DNA of 64,000 nt from Pseudomonas sp. PDM05 (GCF_014851685.1 NZ_JACVAC010000003.1:124001-188000), one strand, 5' to 3'; shown: positions 1-9,593, counted from the first letter of the stretch. Notes: a model not told the origin generated them from the sequence alone. Program-made: numbers and translations.

Positions 1-1
1 G

Positions 2-217
2 GCCGGCGGCAAGCCACGCCCCAAAGGGGCTCGCGCGGTTTTAACGGCGCTCGAAAAGGGTGCGAAAAGCCCCGCCACTGTTCAGACCAGTAAGACCAGC
101 GCAGCGCAGCAAAACCCTGCCTTGCAGACGATCCCGCGCAGGCTGGCATGGGCTGTGCAATCACCCCATCAGCCCAATCCAGAAACCCCCTTCGCCCTTC
201 TCGGAGAGTTGCCATGA
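2..217 (+). CDS. possible 3' end of a gene entering from the left edge
   Basis: One reading frame is open from the first bases to a TGA at 215-217. That stop overlaps the ATG of the binding-protein gene as ATGA, an arrangement typical of translational coupling. The peptide is rich in Ala, Pro and Gln and matches no family I recognise, and its third-codon positions are not strongly GC-biased. Another frame stops at 42-44 and could equally be the true tail of the upstream gene. Treat it as an edge ORF of doubtful reality. Confidence 0.2.
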   Translation, partial: AGGKPRPKGARAVLTALEKGAKSPATVQTSKTSAAQQNPALQTIPRRLAWAVQSPHQPNPETPFALLGELP

Positions 218-999
218 CCAAGCGCTACAGCGCCCTGCTCACTGCCCTGTTTGCCAGTCTGATGCTGAGCCAGGCACCCGCCCAGGCCAACGGTCTGGAC
301 GACATCGTCGCCCGTGGCACCCTCAAGGTCGCCGTGCCCCAGGACTTCCCGCCCTTCGGCTCGGTCGGCCCGGATATGAAACCGCGCGGCCTGGACATCG
401 ACACCGCCAAGCTGCTGGCCGACCAGCTCAAGGTCAAGCTGGAGCTGACCCCGGTCAACAGCACCAACCGCATTCCGTTCCTGACCACCGGCAAGGTCGA
501 CCTGGTGATCTCCAGCCTGGGCAAGAACCCCGAGCGGGAAAAGGTCATCGACTTCTCCAAGGCCTACGCGCCGTTCTACCTGGCCGTATTCGGCCCGCCT
601 GACGCGGCGATCACTGGCCTCGACGACCTCAAGGGCAAGACCATCAGCGTGACCCGTGGCGCCATCGAAGACATCGAGCTGACCGCCGTTGCGCCCAAGG
701 AAGCCACGATCAAGCGCTTCGAAGACAACAATTCGACCATCGCCGCCTACCTGGCCGGCCAGGTCGACCTGATCGCCAGCGGCAACGTGGTGATGGTCGC
801 GATCAGCGAGCGCAGCCCCAAACGCGTGCCGGCGCTGAAGGTGAAGCTCAAGGATTCGCCGGTGTACGTGGGCGTGAACAAGAACGAGCCGGCGCTGCTG
901 GAAAAGGTCAACCAGATCCTGGTGTCCGCCAAGGCCGATGGCAGCCTGGAAAAGAACGCCCTGCAATGGCTGAAAGAGCCTTTGCCGGCCGATCTTTGA
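214..999 (+). CDS. amino acid ABC transporter substrate-binding protein
   Basis: Periplasmic binding protein of 261 residues for a polar amino acid importer (SBP_bac_3 family, HisJ/GlnH-like). Residues 1-25 form a signal peptide ending in an AQA-type cleavage site. The mature start has the family pattern GTLKVAVPQDFPPFG, followed by GKVDLVISSLGKNPER and a C-terminal W-x-K-E segment. The ATG at 214 is chosen over the upstream in-frame ATG at 148 because GGAGAG lies just upstream and the signal peptide begins there. It is first in an operon with two permeases and an ATPase. The ligand cannot be told from sequence alone. Confidence 0.92.
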   Translation: MTKRYSALLTALFASLMLSQAPAQANGLDDIVARGTLKVAVPQDFPPFGSVGPDMKPRGLDIDTAKLLADQLKVKLELTPVNSTNRIPFLTTGKVDLVISSLGKNPEREKVIDFSKAYAPFYLAVFGPPDAAITGLDDLKGKTISVTRGAIEDIELTAVAPKEATIKRFEDNNSTIAAYLAGQVDLIASGNVVMVAISERSPKRVPALKVKLKDSPVYVGVNKNEPALLEKVNQILVSAKADGSLEKNALQWLKEPLPADL

Positions 1000-1014
1000 A
1001 GGCGGAGTTGACCC

Positions 1015-1683
1015 ATGGCCTATCAGTTCGACTTTGTGCCCGTGCTGGCCAACACCGACCTGCTGCTGCGTGGCGCGCTGTTCACCTTGGAGTTGACCGC
1101 CATTGGCGCGATTCTCGGGGTGGCCCTGGGCACTGCCGGCGCCGTGGTGCGGGCGTGGAAGATCCAGCCGTTCGCCTGGTTCTTCGGCGTGTACGTCGAG
1201 TTGATCCGCAACACGCCGTTCCTGGTGCAGCTGTTCTTCATCTTCTTCGGCCTGCCGTCCCTGGGGCTGAAGATCACCGAATGGCAAGCCGCCGTGCTGG
1301 CGATGGTGATCAACCTGGGCGCCTACTCCACCGAAATCATCCGCGCCGGCATCCAGGCCGTCCCCCGTGGGCAACTGGAAGCCGCAGCGGCGCTGGCGAT
1401 GACGCGTTTCGAAGCGTTTCGCCACGTGGTGCTGCTACCGGCACTGGGCAAGGTGTGGCCGGCCCTGAGCAGCCAGATCATCATCGTAATGCTCGGTTCG
1501 GCAGTGTGTTCGCAGATCGCCACCGAAGAGTTGAGCTTTGCCGCCAACTTTATCCAATCGCGCAATTTCCGCGCCTTTGAAACCTATGCCCTGACCACCC
1601 TGGTGTACCTGTGCATGGCCTTGATGATTCGCCAGTTGCTCAACTGGATCGGCCGCCGGTTTGTGATGAGGAATAGCCGATGA
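1015..1683 (+). CDS. amino acid ABC transporter permease (first)
   Basis: Inner-membrane permease of 222 residues in the HisM/GlnP family. Several hydrophobic segments are visible. The typical ELIRNTPFLVQLFFIFFGLP signature is near residue 62, and an EAA loop (GQLEAAAALAMTRFE, about residue 120) would contact the ATPase. It lies 15 bases after the binding protein and overlaps the next permease by 4 bases (ATGA). It should form a heterodimeric channel with the following permease to carry the amino acid into the cytoplasm. Confidence 0.93.
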   Translation: MAYQFDFVPVLANTDLLLRGALFTLELTAIGAILGVALGTAGAVVRAWKIQPFAWFFGVYVELIRNTPFLVQLFFIFFGLPSLGLKITEWQAAVLAMVINLGAYSTEIIRAGIQAVPRGQLEAAAALAMTRFEAFRHVVLLPALGKVWPALSSQIIIVMLGSAVCSQIATEELSFAANFIQSRNFRAFETYALTTLVYLCMALMIRQLLNWIGRRFVMRNSR

Positions 1684-2330
1684 GTGATTTTTCGTTCTGG
1701 GACATCGTGCGCAACCTGCTCACCGGCCTGCAATGGACCCTGCTGCTGTCGCTGGTGGCGTTCATCGGCGGCGGCTTGATCGGCTTGCTGGTGATGACCC
1801 TGCGCATCAGCAGCAAGGCGTTCCCGCGGAACGTGGCACGCACCTATATCGAATTGTTCCAGGGCACACCGTTGCTGATGCAACTGTTCCTGGTGTTTTT
1901 CGGTATCGCCCTGCTCGGTGTGGATATTTCGCCCTGGCTTGCCGCAGCGATTGCCCTGACCCTGTTCACCAGTGCCTACCTCGCCGAAATCTGGCGCGGC
2001 TGCGTCGACTCCATCGCCCACGGGCAATGGGAGGCCTCGGCCAGCCTGGCGCTCAACCCACTGGAGCAACTGCGCTACGTGATCCTGCCCCAGGCCCTGC
2101 GAATTGCCGTGGCGCCCACCGTGGGCTTCTCGGTGCAGGTGGTCAAAGGCACCGCCGTGACCTCGATCATCGGCTTCACCGAACTGACCAAGACCGGCGG
2201 CATGCTCGCCAACGCCACCTTCGAGCCCTTCATGGTCTACGGCCTGGTGGCCCTTGGTTACTTTTTGCTCTGCTACCCCCTGTCCCTCAGCGCGCGCTAC
2301 CTGGAAAGGAGACTGCATGCCTCTGCTTAG
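1680..2330 (+). CDS. amino acid ABC transporter permease (second)
   Basis: Second permease of the importer, 216 residues, same family as its upstream neighbour. It has the characteristic YIELFQGTPLLMQLFLVFFG segment and an EAA loop GQWEASASLALNPLEQ. The start overlaps the stop of the previous gene by 4 bases, and its own 3' end overlaps the ATPase start by 14 bases, so the four genes are one transcription unit with coupled translation. Expected partner of the 1015-1683 permease. Confidence 0.93.
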   Translation: MSDFSFWDIVRNLLTGLQWTLLLSLVAFIGGGLIGLLVMTLRISSKAFPRNVARTYIELFQGTPLLMQLFLVFFGIALLGVDISPWLAAAIALTLFTSAYLAEIWRGCVDSIAHGQWEASASLALNPLEQLRYVILPQALRIAVAPTVGFSVQVVKGTAVTSIIGFTELTKTGGMLANATFEPFMVYGLVALGYFLLCYPLSLSARYLERRLHASA

Positions 2331-3054
2331 AATTTCCGCCCTGCATAAGTATTACGGCGATCACCACGTCCTAAAGGGCATCGACCTGACCGTTGAAGAA
2401 GGCCAGGTGGTGGCGATCATCGGCCGCAGCGGCTCGGGCAAGTCCACCTTGCTGCGCACCCTCAACGGCCTGGAATCGATCAACGACGGCGTGATCGAAG
2501 TCGACGGCGAGTACCTCGACGCCGCTCGCGCCGACCTGCGCAGCCTGCGACAGAAAGTCGGCATGGTGTTCCAGCAATTCAACCTGTTCCCACACCTGAC
2601 GGTGGGCGAAAACGTGATGCTCGCACCACAGGTGGTGCAGAAAGTGCCCAAGGCCAAGGCCGCGCAACTGGCCAGGCAGATGCTGGAACGCGTCGGGCTC
2701 GGCGAAAAATTCGATGCCTTCCCTGATCGCTTGTCCGGCGGCCAGCAACAACGCGTGGCGATTGCCCGTGCGCTGGCCATGTCGCCGAAAGTCTTGCTGT
2801 GCGACGAAATCACCTCGGCCCTGGACCCGGAGTTGGTCAACGAAGTGCTCAGCGTGGTGCGCCAGCTGGCCAAGGACGGCATGACCCTGATCATGGTGAC
2901 CCACGAAATGCGCTTCGCCCGCGAAGTCGGCGACAAGCTGGTGTTCATGCACCAGGGCAAGGTGCATGAAGTGGGCGACCCCAAGGTGCTGTTCGCCAAC
3001 CCGCAGACCACTGAACTCGCCAACTTCATTGGCTCGGTGGAGCAGGCAGGCTGA
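2317..3054 (+). CDS. amino acid ABC transporter ATP-binding protein
   Basis: ATPase of 245 residues that powers the importer (GlnQ/HisP family). Walker A is GRSGSGKST, the Q-loop lies in MVFQQFNLFPH, the signature is LSGGQQQR, Walker B is VLLCDEITSALDPE and the switch histidine is in VTHEMRFA. The ATG at 2317 follows GGAAAGGAGA and gives the normal family N-terminus; the longer in-frame ORF starting at 2254 lies inside the permease. Its last 29 bases overlap the end of the convergent minor pilin gene. Confidence 0.95.
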   Translation: MPLLRISALHKYYGDHHVLKGIDLTVEEGQVVAIIGRSGSGKSTLLRTLNGLESINDGVIEVDGEYLDAARADLRSLRQKVGMVFQQFNLFPHLTVGENVMLAPQVVQKVPKAKAAQLARQMLERVGLGEKFDAFPDRLSGGQQQRVAIARALAMSPKVLLCDEITSALDPELVNEVLSVVRQLAKDGMTLIMVTHEMRFAREVGDKLVFMHQGKVHEVGDPKVLFANPQTTELANFIGSVEQAG

Positions 3055-3565
3055 TCAGCTCAAGGCTGCCGCGTCCTTCCAGGCGCGCCTCGTTGCGCAC
3101 CTCCAGGGCATCGGCTGGCAGGTCGGTGTCGATGTCGACTTGAGCGGTCAGCCTTCGCCCTGCCACCCGCATCCCCGCCACTCGCACCTCCAGGGTCTGG
3201 CCAGGCAGCAATTGCCCATCCGCCGACTCGTCGGGCCGTTGCATCGCCGCCCACTCGACCGCGCGGCCGTCCACCCGCGCGTGCTTGAGGCTCAGGCGAA
3301 AGCGCCCTGGGCGACCAAACTGAAACCCCTGGCCATCGGCAGCCGCGCCGGTAAAGCGCAACGCCATTGCCGAGGGCTCGGCACACAGCACAGTCAGATG
3401 CAGCGAGCGAGTCGGCAGTGCCATGGAGGCGCCTGTCACCGGCCCGGCCCGGCGAATGGCACCGTAGTCGATATGAGCCTGGCTCAACGACAAGCGGCAG
3501 TTTTCGGCCCACGCTCCCGGAGCGATCAGTAACGCGCAAAGCAGCATTGCCCACTTAAAGAGCAT
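3026..3565 (-). CDS. minor fimbrial subunit (DUF1120-like), last gene of fimbrial operon
   Basis: Secreted 179-residue protein with a clear signal peptide (residues 1-20, ending GAWA before ENC). The segment CRLSLSQAHIDYGAIRR closely parallels CNLSLAGSGVVDYGVIRSG of the major pilin at 6874-7521, so it is likely a second pilin or tip subunit. The ATG at 3565 is preferred over upstream in-frame starts because it begins the signal peptide and overlaps the usher stop by 11 bases. The gene end overlaps the ABC ATPase gene by 29 bases in the opposite direction. Its exact position in the fibre is unknown. Confidence 0.75.
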   Translation of the reverse strand: MLFKWAMLLCALLIAPGAWAENCRLSLSQAHIDYGAIRRAGPVTGASMALPTRSLHLTVLCAEPSAMALRFTGAAADGQGFQFGRPGRFRLSLKHARVDGRAVEWAAMQRPDESADGQLLPGQTLEVRVAGMRVAGRRLTAQVDIDTDLPADALEVRNEARLEGRGSLELISLPAPPSQ

Positions 3566-6044
3566 GGCACACCGCCGATGCAGTCTCGTAGAACTTGTCA
3601 TTATCCGGCTTGGCCTCGGCGTCGAAACGCAGTGAGCAGGTGGAGGAGTCCGGCAGTGATACCCGCAGGTCTTGCGACTCATTGACATCATTCAGAAAAA
3701 CCATGCCCTCACCCGCCACGCTGGTAAGGAAGCGGTTGCCCTTGCCGAGTACCGCAGCCCCCTGGGGCAGTGGTCGGCCTTGCGCATCACTGGCGTTGAG
3801 CAACACGCGACGGACTTTCACCACATCGAAATCCACGGTATTGACGGAACCACGGCCAGCGGCAAGCACCTGGGTGCCGTTCTTCAAGTCGACGCGCTTG
3901 GGCAGCGAGCGGGTTTGCACTTCGACGCGGCTGTTGGTATACGCCGGCAAGCCGGCGATCACCGCGTGCCCACGGTAGTCGGTCCACACCGGGCCTTGCG
4001 GGGTTTCGATCCGGGCCGAGCCGATGTCGCCCACGGAAACGATGCCAAACGTGTCCTGTACGGCGTAGGGCGAAAAGGTCACGCCGCGCTCGTGTGCCAC
4101 GATCCCGCCCTGCAACTGTCCCGAGTAGCTGGTGCCCAGCGGGTCGCGACTGACCCCCAGGCCGACCCGCGTATAGCGCGGCAGCAGGTCGACATGAGCG
4201 CGAGTCGATTGCTCCCCAGCCTTGAGGTCTCGCTCGACGCCCACCTCGTAGTTCACGTACTCGTTGACCCGCTCGTTCAGCGCAGTGCCGGCGCCGAACT
4301 GATCCCCACGGCGGCTGGCATAGCTGTTCAGGCGACGATCAGCGCCCAGGGGCACGCTGACTTGCAGGCGTACCGCCAGGTCATTGTCCTGGGGCGCGTT
4401 GCGGCGGTTGCCGTCGGGCGTGGAATCACGCGTGCCGCCTACCTGCGAATCGGCAATCAACGCGACATCCACGTGATTGAACGACTTGTTCCACGAAGCG
4501 AACACCTGCTCGGCGGTCCGCCCGTCGAATTGCGCACTGCGGGTATATCCCAGGGAGAACACGCCCAGCGAGGGATCGACCCAGCTCATGCCCGCCGTAT
4601 ATTGGTTCTTGAACCGCGTACCCAGCTCATCGGCCGTCCATGACCGGCCCGCTTCGAGCACCTCCCGATAACCACGGGTCTGGCGGGTGGCGCTGAGGTT
4701 GGCTTGCACATTGGCGGAAACGGGGCTGCTCACCGACACGGTACTGCGCGAACCGGACACTGCGTTGCGGCTGTCCCGGGAAAGGTTGTGGCGCGCGCCC
4801 ACTGCAACCCGCTGGAAAAACACGTTGCTCAAACTGCCTCCCGCCGACCAGTAGTCTTCGGCGCCCAACACGCCAAGCCCCATGGACGAATCGCGCCCAA
4901 GCCCCCAGGTGCCGCTGCCCATGGCAACCATCGGTGACGCCGCCCCTTCGCCAGTGCTTTCACGCGCCTTCCCCACCGAGAAGTAGTAGCCGGGGGCAGC
5001 CGCAGCGCCGCCGAACGACGCGGCCGGTACAACAAAGCTGCGCTTGGCGCCCCGCACATCGATCACGCTGACTTCAAGGTCACTGGTGCCATTGAGCAGG
5101 GGCAACCCCGTCAGACGAAACGGCCCCTCGGGCACCAGCGTGTTGTGGATCAGCACACCGGATTGACGCACCTCGATCCGCGACTGGCTATGGGCAAGCC
5201 CCTCGACCACCGCGTTATGACTGCCTGCCGGCACCCGCGACTGGCCATCGGGGGAAAACTGCAAACCCGACAACTGCACACCGCCAAACAGCGGGTTGTT
5301 GCTGGAGATCTGGCCCAGTTGAAAGGTCGACTGCAACGCCGCGATGTCCCGCTGGGCATAGGCGTACAGATGCTCGGTGCGGACCTTGCCGTTATCCGAC
5401 ACATAGAACTGGCGGCTGCGAACGATCCAGTCCTCCCAGTTGAAGCCCGCCTCCGTATAGGCCGACACGAACCGGCTGGGCCCACTGCGCGAGCGGCTGT
5501 CAAAACCCAGCAGGTCATAGTTGAACAATGCCGCCCCTCCGCCTTGGGAAAATTGTCCGGCTTCCCATTGGGGCTCACGCAATGACTGGGTGGGCACCAC
5601 CAACGCGACTTCGTCGATGCCGGGGCGCAGCCTCACCATCGTCGTCGGAAACTCACCGAGGAAGTCATGACAGGCCTCGCCCGGTGCCGCGCCCTCGCCA
5701 ATGACCGTATCGGGTTTGACCAACCCGGCCTTTTCCAGCAAGCCAGGGGTAAAACACAATCGGCCTTGTGCGTCGAAACGGGCATCCACCAGCCCGAGCG
5801 GGTTTCCATTGACCCGCAATCCGACCACATGGACGCCCTCGCGAAAACGCGCGGCGCTACGAAAATAGTCGGAGACCTTCGGGTCAATGCCAAGGGTGGT
5901 CAGCGCCGCCAGGTCGAAACCCTCGCCCAACTCGAGGGCCGATACCAGGGCCGGCAAGCTCCAGAGCGTGGCAACCCCCACGAACAGTGACGGCCGGCGC
6001 GACCTGGAAGAAGCCGTAATGGGGACACTCGACAGGTTTGTCAT
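3555..6044 (-). CDS. fimbrial biogenesis outer membrane usher
   Basis: Outer-membrane usher of 829 residues (FimD/PapC family) that docks chaperone-subunit complexes and secretes the fibre. An N-terminal signal is followed by the usher N-domain (FDLAALTTLGIDP onwards). The central barrel region carries the family pattern LFNYDLLGF, a plug-like domain with PEGPFRLTGLP near residue 315, and C-terminal domains with an RGHAVIAGLPAY segment. The final residues include a Cys pair (CSLRF ... AVCHAL). It starts 7 bases after the chaperone stop. At 829 residues it is slightly shorter than the 850-880 typical of enteric ushers. Confidence 0.93.
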   Translation of the reverse strand: MTNLSSVPITASSRSRRPSLFVGVATLWSLPALVSALELGEGFDLAALTTLGIDPKVSDYFRSAARFREGVHVVGLRVNGNPLGLVDARFDAQGRLCFTPGLLEKAGLVKPDTVIGEGAAPGEACHDFLGEFPTTMVRLRPGIDEVALVVPTQSLREPQWEAGQFSQGGGAALFNYDLLGFDSRSRSGPSRFVSAYTEAGFNWEDWIVRSRQFYVSDNGKVRTEHLYAYAQRDIAALQSTFQLGQISSNNPLFGGVQLSGLQFSPDGQSRVPAGSHNAVVEGLAHSQSRIEVRQSGVLIHNTLVPEGPFRLTGLPLLNGTSDLEVSVIDVRGAKRSFVVPAASFGGAAAAPGYYFSVGKARESTGEGAASPMVAMGSGTWGLGRDSSMGLGVLGAEDYWSAGGSLSNVFFQRVAVGARHNLSRDSRNAVSGSRSTVSVSSPVSANVQANLSATRQTRGYREVLEAGRSWTADELGTRFKNQYTAGMSWVDPSLGVFSLGYTRSAQFDGRTAEQVFASWNKSFNHVDVALIADSQVGGTRDSTPDGNRRNAPQDNDLAVRLQVSVPLGADRRLNSYASRRGDQFGAGTALNERVNEYVNYEVGVERDLKAGEQSTRAHVDLLPRYTRVGLGVSRDPLGTSYSGQLQGGIVAHERGVTFSPYAVQDTFGIVSVGDIGSARIETPQGPVWTDYRGHAVIAGLPAYTNSRVEVQTRSLPKRVDLKNGTQVLAAGRGSVNTVDFDVVKVRRVLLNASDAQGRPLPQGAAVLGKGNRFLTSVAGEGMVFLNDVNESQDLRVSLPDSSTCSLRFDAEAKPDNDKFYETASAVCHAL

Positions 6045-6051
6045 GGGCTGA

Positions 6052-6768
6052 TCAACCCTCGCCCTGGGTGATCGGCGCCTGGTAACTGTCTACCGAGAAA
6101 CCGTAGACCGTGGCCGGCTGGATCTCGACCGTGACTGAGCCCGCCATGGGCCCGTCGGCCTTCGCGGTCAGCGTTTCACCCGGCAAGAGGTAGGCACGCG
6201 GCAACGTGGCCGGGACGCCCTGCGGCAACAAGCGCACGTCTGGCGCCAGGCGTACGACATACGCGCTGTCGTTATGCACCGTGAGCTGCTCACCGGCCCG
6301 CCGCCACACCAGCAGTTCCCAGGGCGTGTGGTGCCAAGGCAGGCCCCGCGGGTGAAGGATCAGCGGCAAATTCTGGCGCAGGGTGATACCGATGGTCGCA
6401 GCGCCGGCGGCACGTGCCTGGGGAATCCCCTCGAAGGACACACGCTTGAGCCGCTGGGTCTTCAGCGGTTCCGTCGATGTGCCGATAAAACGCACCAGTT
6501 GCGTATCGCCCGCCTCCACCCGTGTGATCGGCGGCGTGACAATCAGTAGCGGGGCCTGGTCCTCGGGCACATTTTCCACGACGGAATGCAGCAGCGCCGG
6601 GCCCGCGTCCGTATTCTTGACATTGAGTGTGGCTTCACCCGCTTCTTCATACAGCACGACCACAGTAGTTTCCGGCTGCATGCCGTCCGCTGCCGCAACA
6701 TTGGTTAAAAGAATAAATAAACTTGCCACCTGTAACAGCACACTGTTTATTACTGAAGAACCACGCAC
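6052..6768 (-). CDS. periplasmic fimbrial chaperone (PapD family)
   Basis: Periplasmic chaperone that caps pilins by donor-strand complementation. Visible family features are the N-terminal beta-strand segment TTVVVLYEEAGEATLNVKN, an RFIGTS strand and the conserved G-I-T-L-R-Q-N-L-P-L-I-L-H-P-R region (normally I..R..IK.FYRP), followed by a second immunoglobulin-like domain. The start is uncertain. A GTG at 6768 has GGGGA seven bases upstream and gives a compact signal peptide ending VAAA. An ATG at 6789 and a TTG at 6834 are in frame but lack a ribosome binding site. It lies between the pilin and usher genes. Confidence 0.85.
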   Translation of the reverse strand: MRGSSVINSVLLQVASLFILLTNVAAADGMQPETTVVVLYEEAGEATLNVKNTDAGPALLHSVVENVPEDQAPLLIVTPPITRVEAGDTQLVRFIGTSTEPLKTQRLKRVSFEGIPQARAAGAATIGITLRQNLPLILHPRGLPWHHTPWELLVWRRAGEQLTVHNDSAYVVRLAPDVRLLPQGVPATLPRAYLLPGETLTAKADGPMAGSVTVEIQPATVYGFSVDSYQAPITQGEG

Positions 6769-6873
6769 GCAGTATTCCCCGCAATCCATGAAGTAACGGT
6801 TGATAGCCAAGCGCCCACGTAAAACAGCCGACAAGAAGTAGTTACACTTCTTGAACGGCTGTATTGTCGTCGT

Positions 6874-7521
6874 TTAGATGTAACTCAATACCAGCGTGGC
6901 TCGCCCATCAATGGAGACGTCGCGGCTCAGGTCCAGGTCCTGGGCTTTATTGATGACGGCCTTCACTGCAATGGTCCCTGTCAGTTGGGTGATGGAGGCA
7001 GGTGTAATCGTCGAACCGTTGCGCCAGGAGTACTGGCTGGGTGACTGCGCAACCTTGCCATCACTGCTCTGCCAAGCTCCGCCACCGGAGCGCATGATCG
7101 GATACAGCGTTACGCCGGAAGACCGCAGATCCTTGAGCGTGATCGAATAGCCACCGGTTCTGCGGTTTCCTGCCAGGCCCAAGCCATAGTTCTGCGCCTC
7201 GGTAAAGCCGGCACCCAGGATACCCGTCACCTTGCTGCCCGCTTGCAGGTCGGTGAAGGTGATGCCGAACTTCGCTGGCGTAGAACCGCAGTTGACGACC
7301 AGGGAAGTGGTCCTCTCCTCGCGCGGGTTGAATGCTGTCTGGGACAGTTCACCGGAACGGATCACGCCGTAATCGACAACGCCACTGCCCGCCAGGCTGA
7401 GGTTGCAGGCGGCAGGTGTAATTGAGCCCCTGACCACCAACTGAGCGCTGGTGGTTGCCTGGGCGCTAAGCGTTGCTGCCAGGCAAGCGATACCAAGCGT
7501 CAATCCAATAATTTTCTTCAT
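6874..7521 (-). CDS. major fimbrial subunit, DUF1120 domain protein
   Basis: Secreted pilin-like protein of 215 residues with a signal peptide ending QATT (about residue 23). It shares with the 3026-3565 protein the motif C-N-L-S-L ... VDYGVIRSG, and a second Cys (LVVNCGS) could make the usual pilin disulfide. Its C-terminus alternates hydrophobic residues and ends in the aromatic-terminal pattern ATLVLSYI, as expected for a chaperone-recognised beta zipper. It is first in the fimbrial operon and is preceded by a 449-base AT-rich leader. Confidence 0.82.
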   Translation of the reverse strand: MKKIIGLTLGIACLAATLSAQATTSAQLVVRGSITPAACNLSLAGSGVVDYGVIRSGELSQTAFNPREERTTSLVVNCGSTPAKFGITFTDLQAGSKVTGILGAGFTEAQNYGLGLAGNRRTGGYSITLKDLRSSGVTLYPIMRSGGGAWQSSDGKVAQSPSQYSWRNGSTITPASITQLTGTIAVKAVINKAQDLDLSRDVSIDGRATLVLSYI

Positions 7522-7970
7522 AGTCGACCCGTCACTTAAAGTTATCAGGCGTATTTATTTTTATCCTGGAAATATAAATCCATAAATAAATAACACCACG
7601 GCGAAATTGCCGGGTGACAGTCTGTCGCTTTGGTACTCCATTAAAGAATAAGACAACACATCAGTTAGCGTAGGACCCGTAAAAGACAAGTTGTGCAAAG
7701 AGCCCGCCTCAGCGGTAGGCGTAGAACAATAAAACAAAAAGAACATCGACCAACCACTGTAGGAGAAGTCATAAGAAGTTCTACAACAGTCCCCGGTTAA
7801 CAACTCCTACATATCCGTCATCCACCTCGACATAAGCCCGTAAAGACAACCTATATTTTCTGCAAAAAAGCTCCACAAGCGGCCTCAGCGAAATTCCCGA
7901 AGCACTACGCGTTGGCTCCAGCGGTCGATCGTGGCACGATGGCTAGGTTATCGACCGAGACCCCCAAACC
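7522..7970. promoter_or_regulatory. AT-rich intergenic region upstream of fimbrial operon and ppx
   Basis: This 449-base stretch separates the divergent fimbrial operon and ppx and is visibly richer in A/T than the rest of the window. I see no convincing gene; an 80-codon minus-strand ORF at 7561-7803 lacks a ribosome binding site and a recognisable family. It holds an 8-bp inverted repeat, TGTAGGAG at 7758-7765 and CTCCTACA at 7804-7811, with TAAGAAGTTCTACA between the arms, which could bind a regulator. AT-rich leaders of fimbrial operons are often silenced by MvaT/H-NS-type proteins in pseudomonads (family knowledge). Confidence 0.5.
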
Positions 7971-9473
7971 ATGCCGCAATCCCAAGCCAAGAATCTGTCC
8001 CTGATCGCCGCCATCGACCTGGGCTCCAACAGCTTTCACATGGTCGTGGCCAAGGCCCAGAACGGTGAGATCCGCATCCTTGAGCGGCTCGGCGAGAAAG
8101 TACAACTGGCAGCCGGGATCGATGATGAGCGTCAGCTCAACGAAGAATCCATGCAACGCGGCCTCGATTGCCTCAAGCGTTTCGCCCAGTTGATCAACGG
8201 TATGCCGTTGGGCGCCGTGCGTATCGTCGGCACCAATGCTCTGCGTGAAGCGCGCAACCGTGGCGAATTCATCCGCCGCGCCGAAGAGATCCTCGGGCAC
8301 CCGGTGGAAGTCATCTCCGGCCGTGAGGAAGCACGCCTGATCTACCTCGGTGTATCCCACACCCTGGCCGACACCCCCGGCAAACGCCTGGTCGCCGACA
8401 TCGGCGGGGGCAGTACCGAATTCATCATCGGCCAACGATTCGAGCCATTGTTGCGCGAAAGCCTGCAGATGGGCTGCGTCAGCTACACCCAGCGCTATTT
8501 CAAGGACGGCAAGATCACCCCGGCACGCTACGCCCAGGCCTACACGGCGGCGCGGCTGGAGATCATGAGCATCGAGCACGCCCTGCACCGCCTGACCTGG
8601 GACGAAGCCATCGGCTCCTCCGGCACCATCCGCGCCATCGGCCTGGCCCTGAAAGCCGGCGGCCATGGCACCGGCGAGGTGAATGCCGAAGGCCTGGCGT
8701 GGCTCAAGCGCAAGCTGTTCAAGCTGGGTGACGCGGAAAAAATCGACTTTGACGGCATCAAGCCCGACCGTCGCACCATCTTTCCGGCGGGCCTGGCGAT
8801 TCTCGAGGCGATCTTCGACGCCCTCGAACTACAACGCATGGACCACTGCGACGGAGCCCTGCGTGAAGGCGTGCTCTACGACCTGCTGGGCCGCCATCAC
8901 CACGAAGACGTGCGTGAGCGCACCCTCGGCTCGCTGATGGAGCGCTATCACGTCGACATGGAACAAGCGGTGCGCGTGGAGCGCAAAGCCCTGCACGCCT
9001 TCGACCAGGTCGCGGCCGACTGGGACCTGGAAGACGGTGTCTGGCGTGAGCTGCTGGGTTGGGCGGCCAAGGTGCATGAAGTGGGCCTGGACATCGCCCA
9101 CTACCATTACCACAAGCACGGCGCCTACCTGATCGAGCACTCCGACCTCGCCGGGTTCTCCCGCGAAGACCAACAGATGCTCGCCCTGCTGGTGCGCGGC
9201 CACCGCCGCAACATCCCCAAGGACAAGTTCGCCGAGTTCGGCGACGACGGCATCAAGCTGATCCGCCTGTGCGTGCTGCTGCGTTTTGCGATCCTGTTCC
9301 ATCACATCCGTGGTACCCAGGAAATGCCCCAGGTGACCTTGCGCGCCGACGGCGAGAGCCTGGACGTGGTGTTCCCGAAAGGCTGGCTGGATGAAAACCA
9401 ACTGACCCAGGCGGATTTTGCGCAAGAAGCGGAATGGTTGACGCGAGTGGGGTTCACGCTGAACGTGCGCTGA
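7971..9473 (+). CDS. ppx: exopolyphosphatase
   Basis: Ppx/GppA family enzyme of 500 residues that removes terminal phosphate from polyphosphate. The actin-like ATPase fold shows in the phosphate-1 motif [14 protein letters not shown] at residue 12 and the phosphate-2 motif [12 protein letters not shown] near residue 142, with [10 protein letters not shown] in the second subdomain. The C-terminal HD-like helical part contains [15 protein letters not shown]. It is convergent with ppk, the polyphosphate synthase, an arrangement found in other pseudomonads. Confidence 0.96.
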   Translation: MPQSQAKNLSLIAAIDLGSNSFHMVVAKAQNGEIRILERLGEKVQLAAGIDDERQLNEESMQRGLDCLKRFAQLINGMPLGAVRIVGTNALREARNRGEFIRRAEEILGHPVEVISGREEARLIYLGVSHTLADTPGKRLVADIGGGSTEFIIGQRFEPLLRESLQMGCVSYTQRYFKDGKITPARYAQAYTAARLEIMSIEHALHRLTWDEAIGSSGTIRAIGLALKAGGHGTGEVNAEGLAWLKRKLFKLGDAEKIDFDGIKPDRRTIFPAGLAILEAIFDALELQRMDHCDGALREGVLYDLLGRHHHEDVRERTLGSLMERYHVDMEQAVRVERKALHAFDQVAADWDLEDGVWRELLGWAAKVHEVGLDIAHYHYHKHGAYLIEHSDLAGFSREDQQMLALLVRGHRRNIPKDKFAEFGDDGIKLIRLCVLLRFAILFHHIRGTQEMPQVTLRADGESLDVVFPKGWLDENQLTQADFAQEAEWLTRVGFTLNVR

Positions 9474-9500
9474 GGCGCTCTAAAGAACACTGCAAAAACA

Positions 9501-9593
9501 AATGTGGGAGCGGGCTTGCCCGCGATGACGGAGTGTCAGTCAATGCATCTTTGACTGACCTACCGCTATCGCGGGCAAGCCCGCTCCCACATT
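9501..9593. repeat. REP pair (REPIN/BIME-like inverted repeat)
   Basis: Two inverted REP units, AATGTGGGAGCGGGCTTGCC and its complement, flank a short spacer between the convergent ends of ppx and ppk. The arms pair over about 25 bases and could fold as one long hairpin, possibly serving as a bidirectional 3' end. It is one of at least six copies with the same core in this window. Confidence 0.9.

Noticed and set aside
60..602. 180-codon plus-strand ORF at the left edge
   Set aside because: It overlaps the binding-protein gene in another frame and is Arg/Pro/His-rich shadow sequence.
7561..7803. 80-codon minus-strand ORF in the fimbrial leader
   Set aside because: No ribosome binding site and no recognisable fold; AT-rich regulatory DNA is the better explanation.
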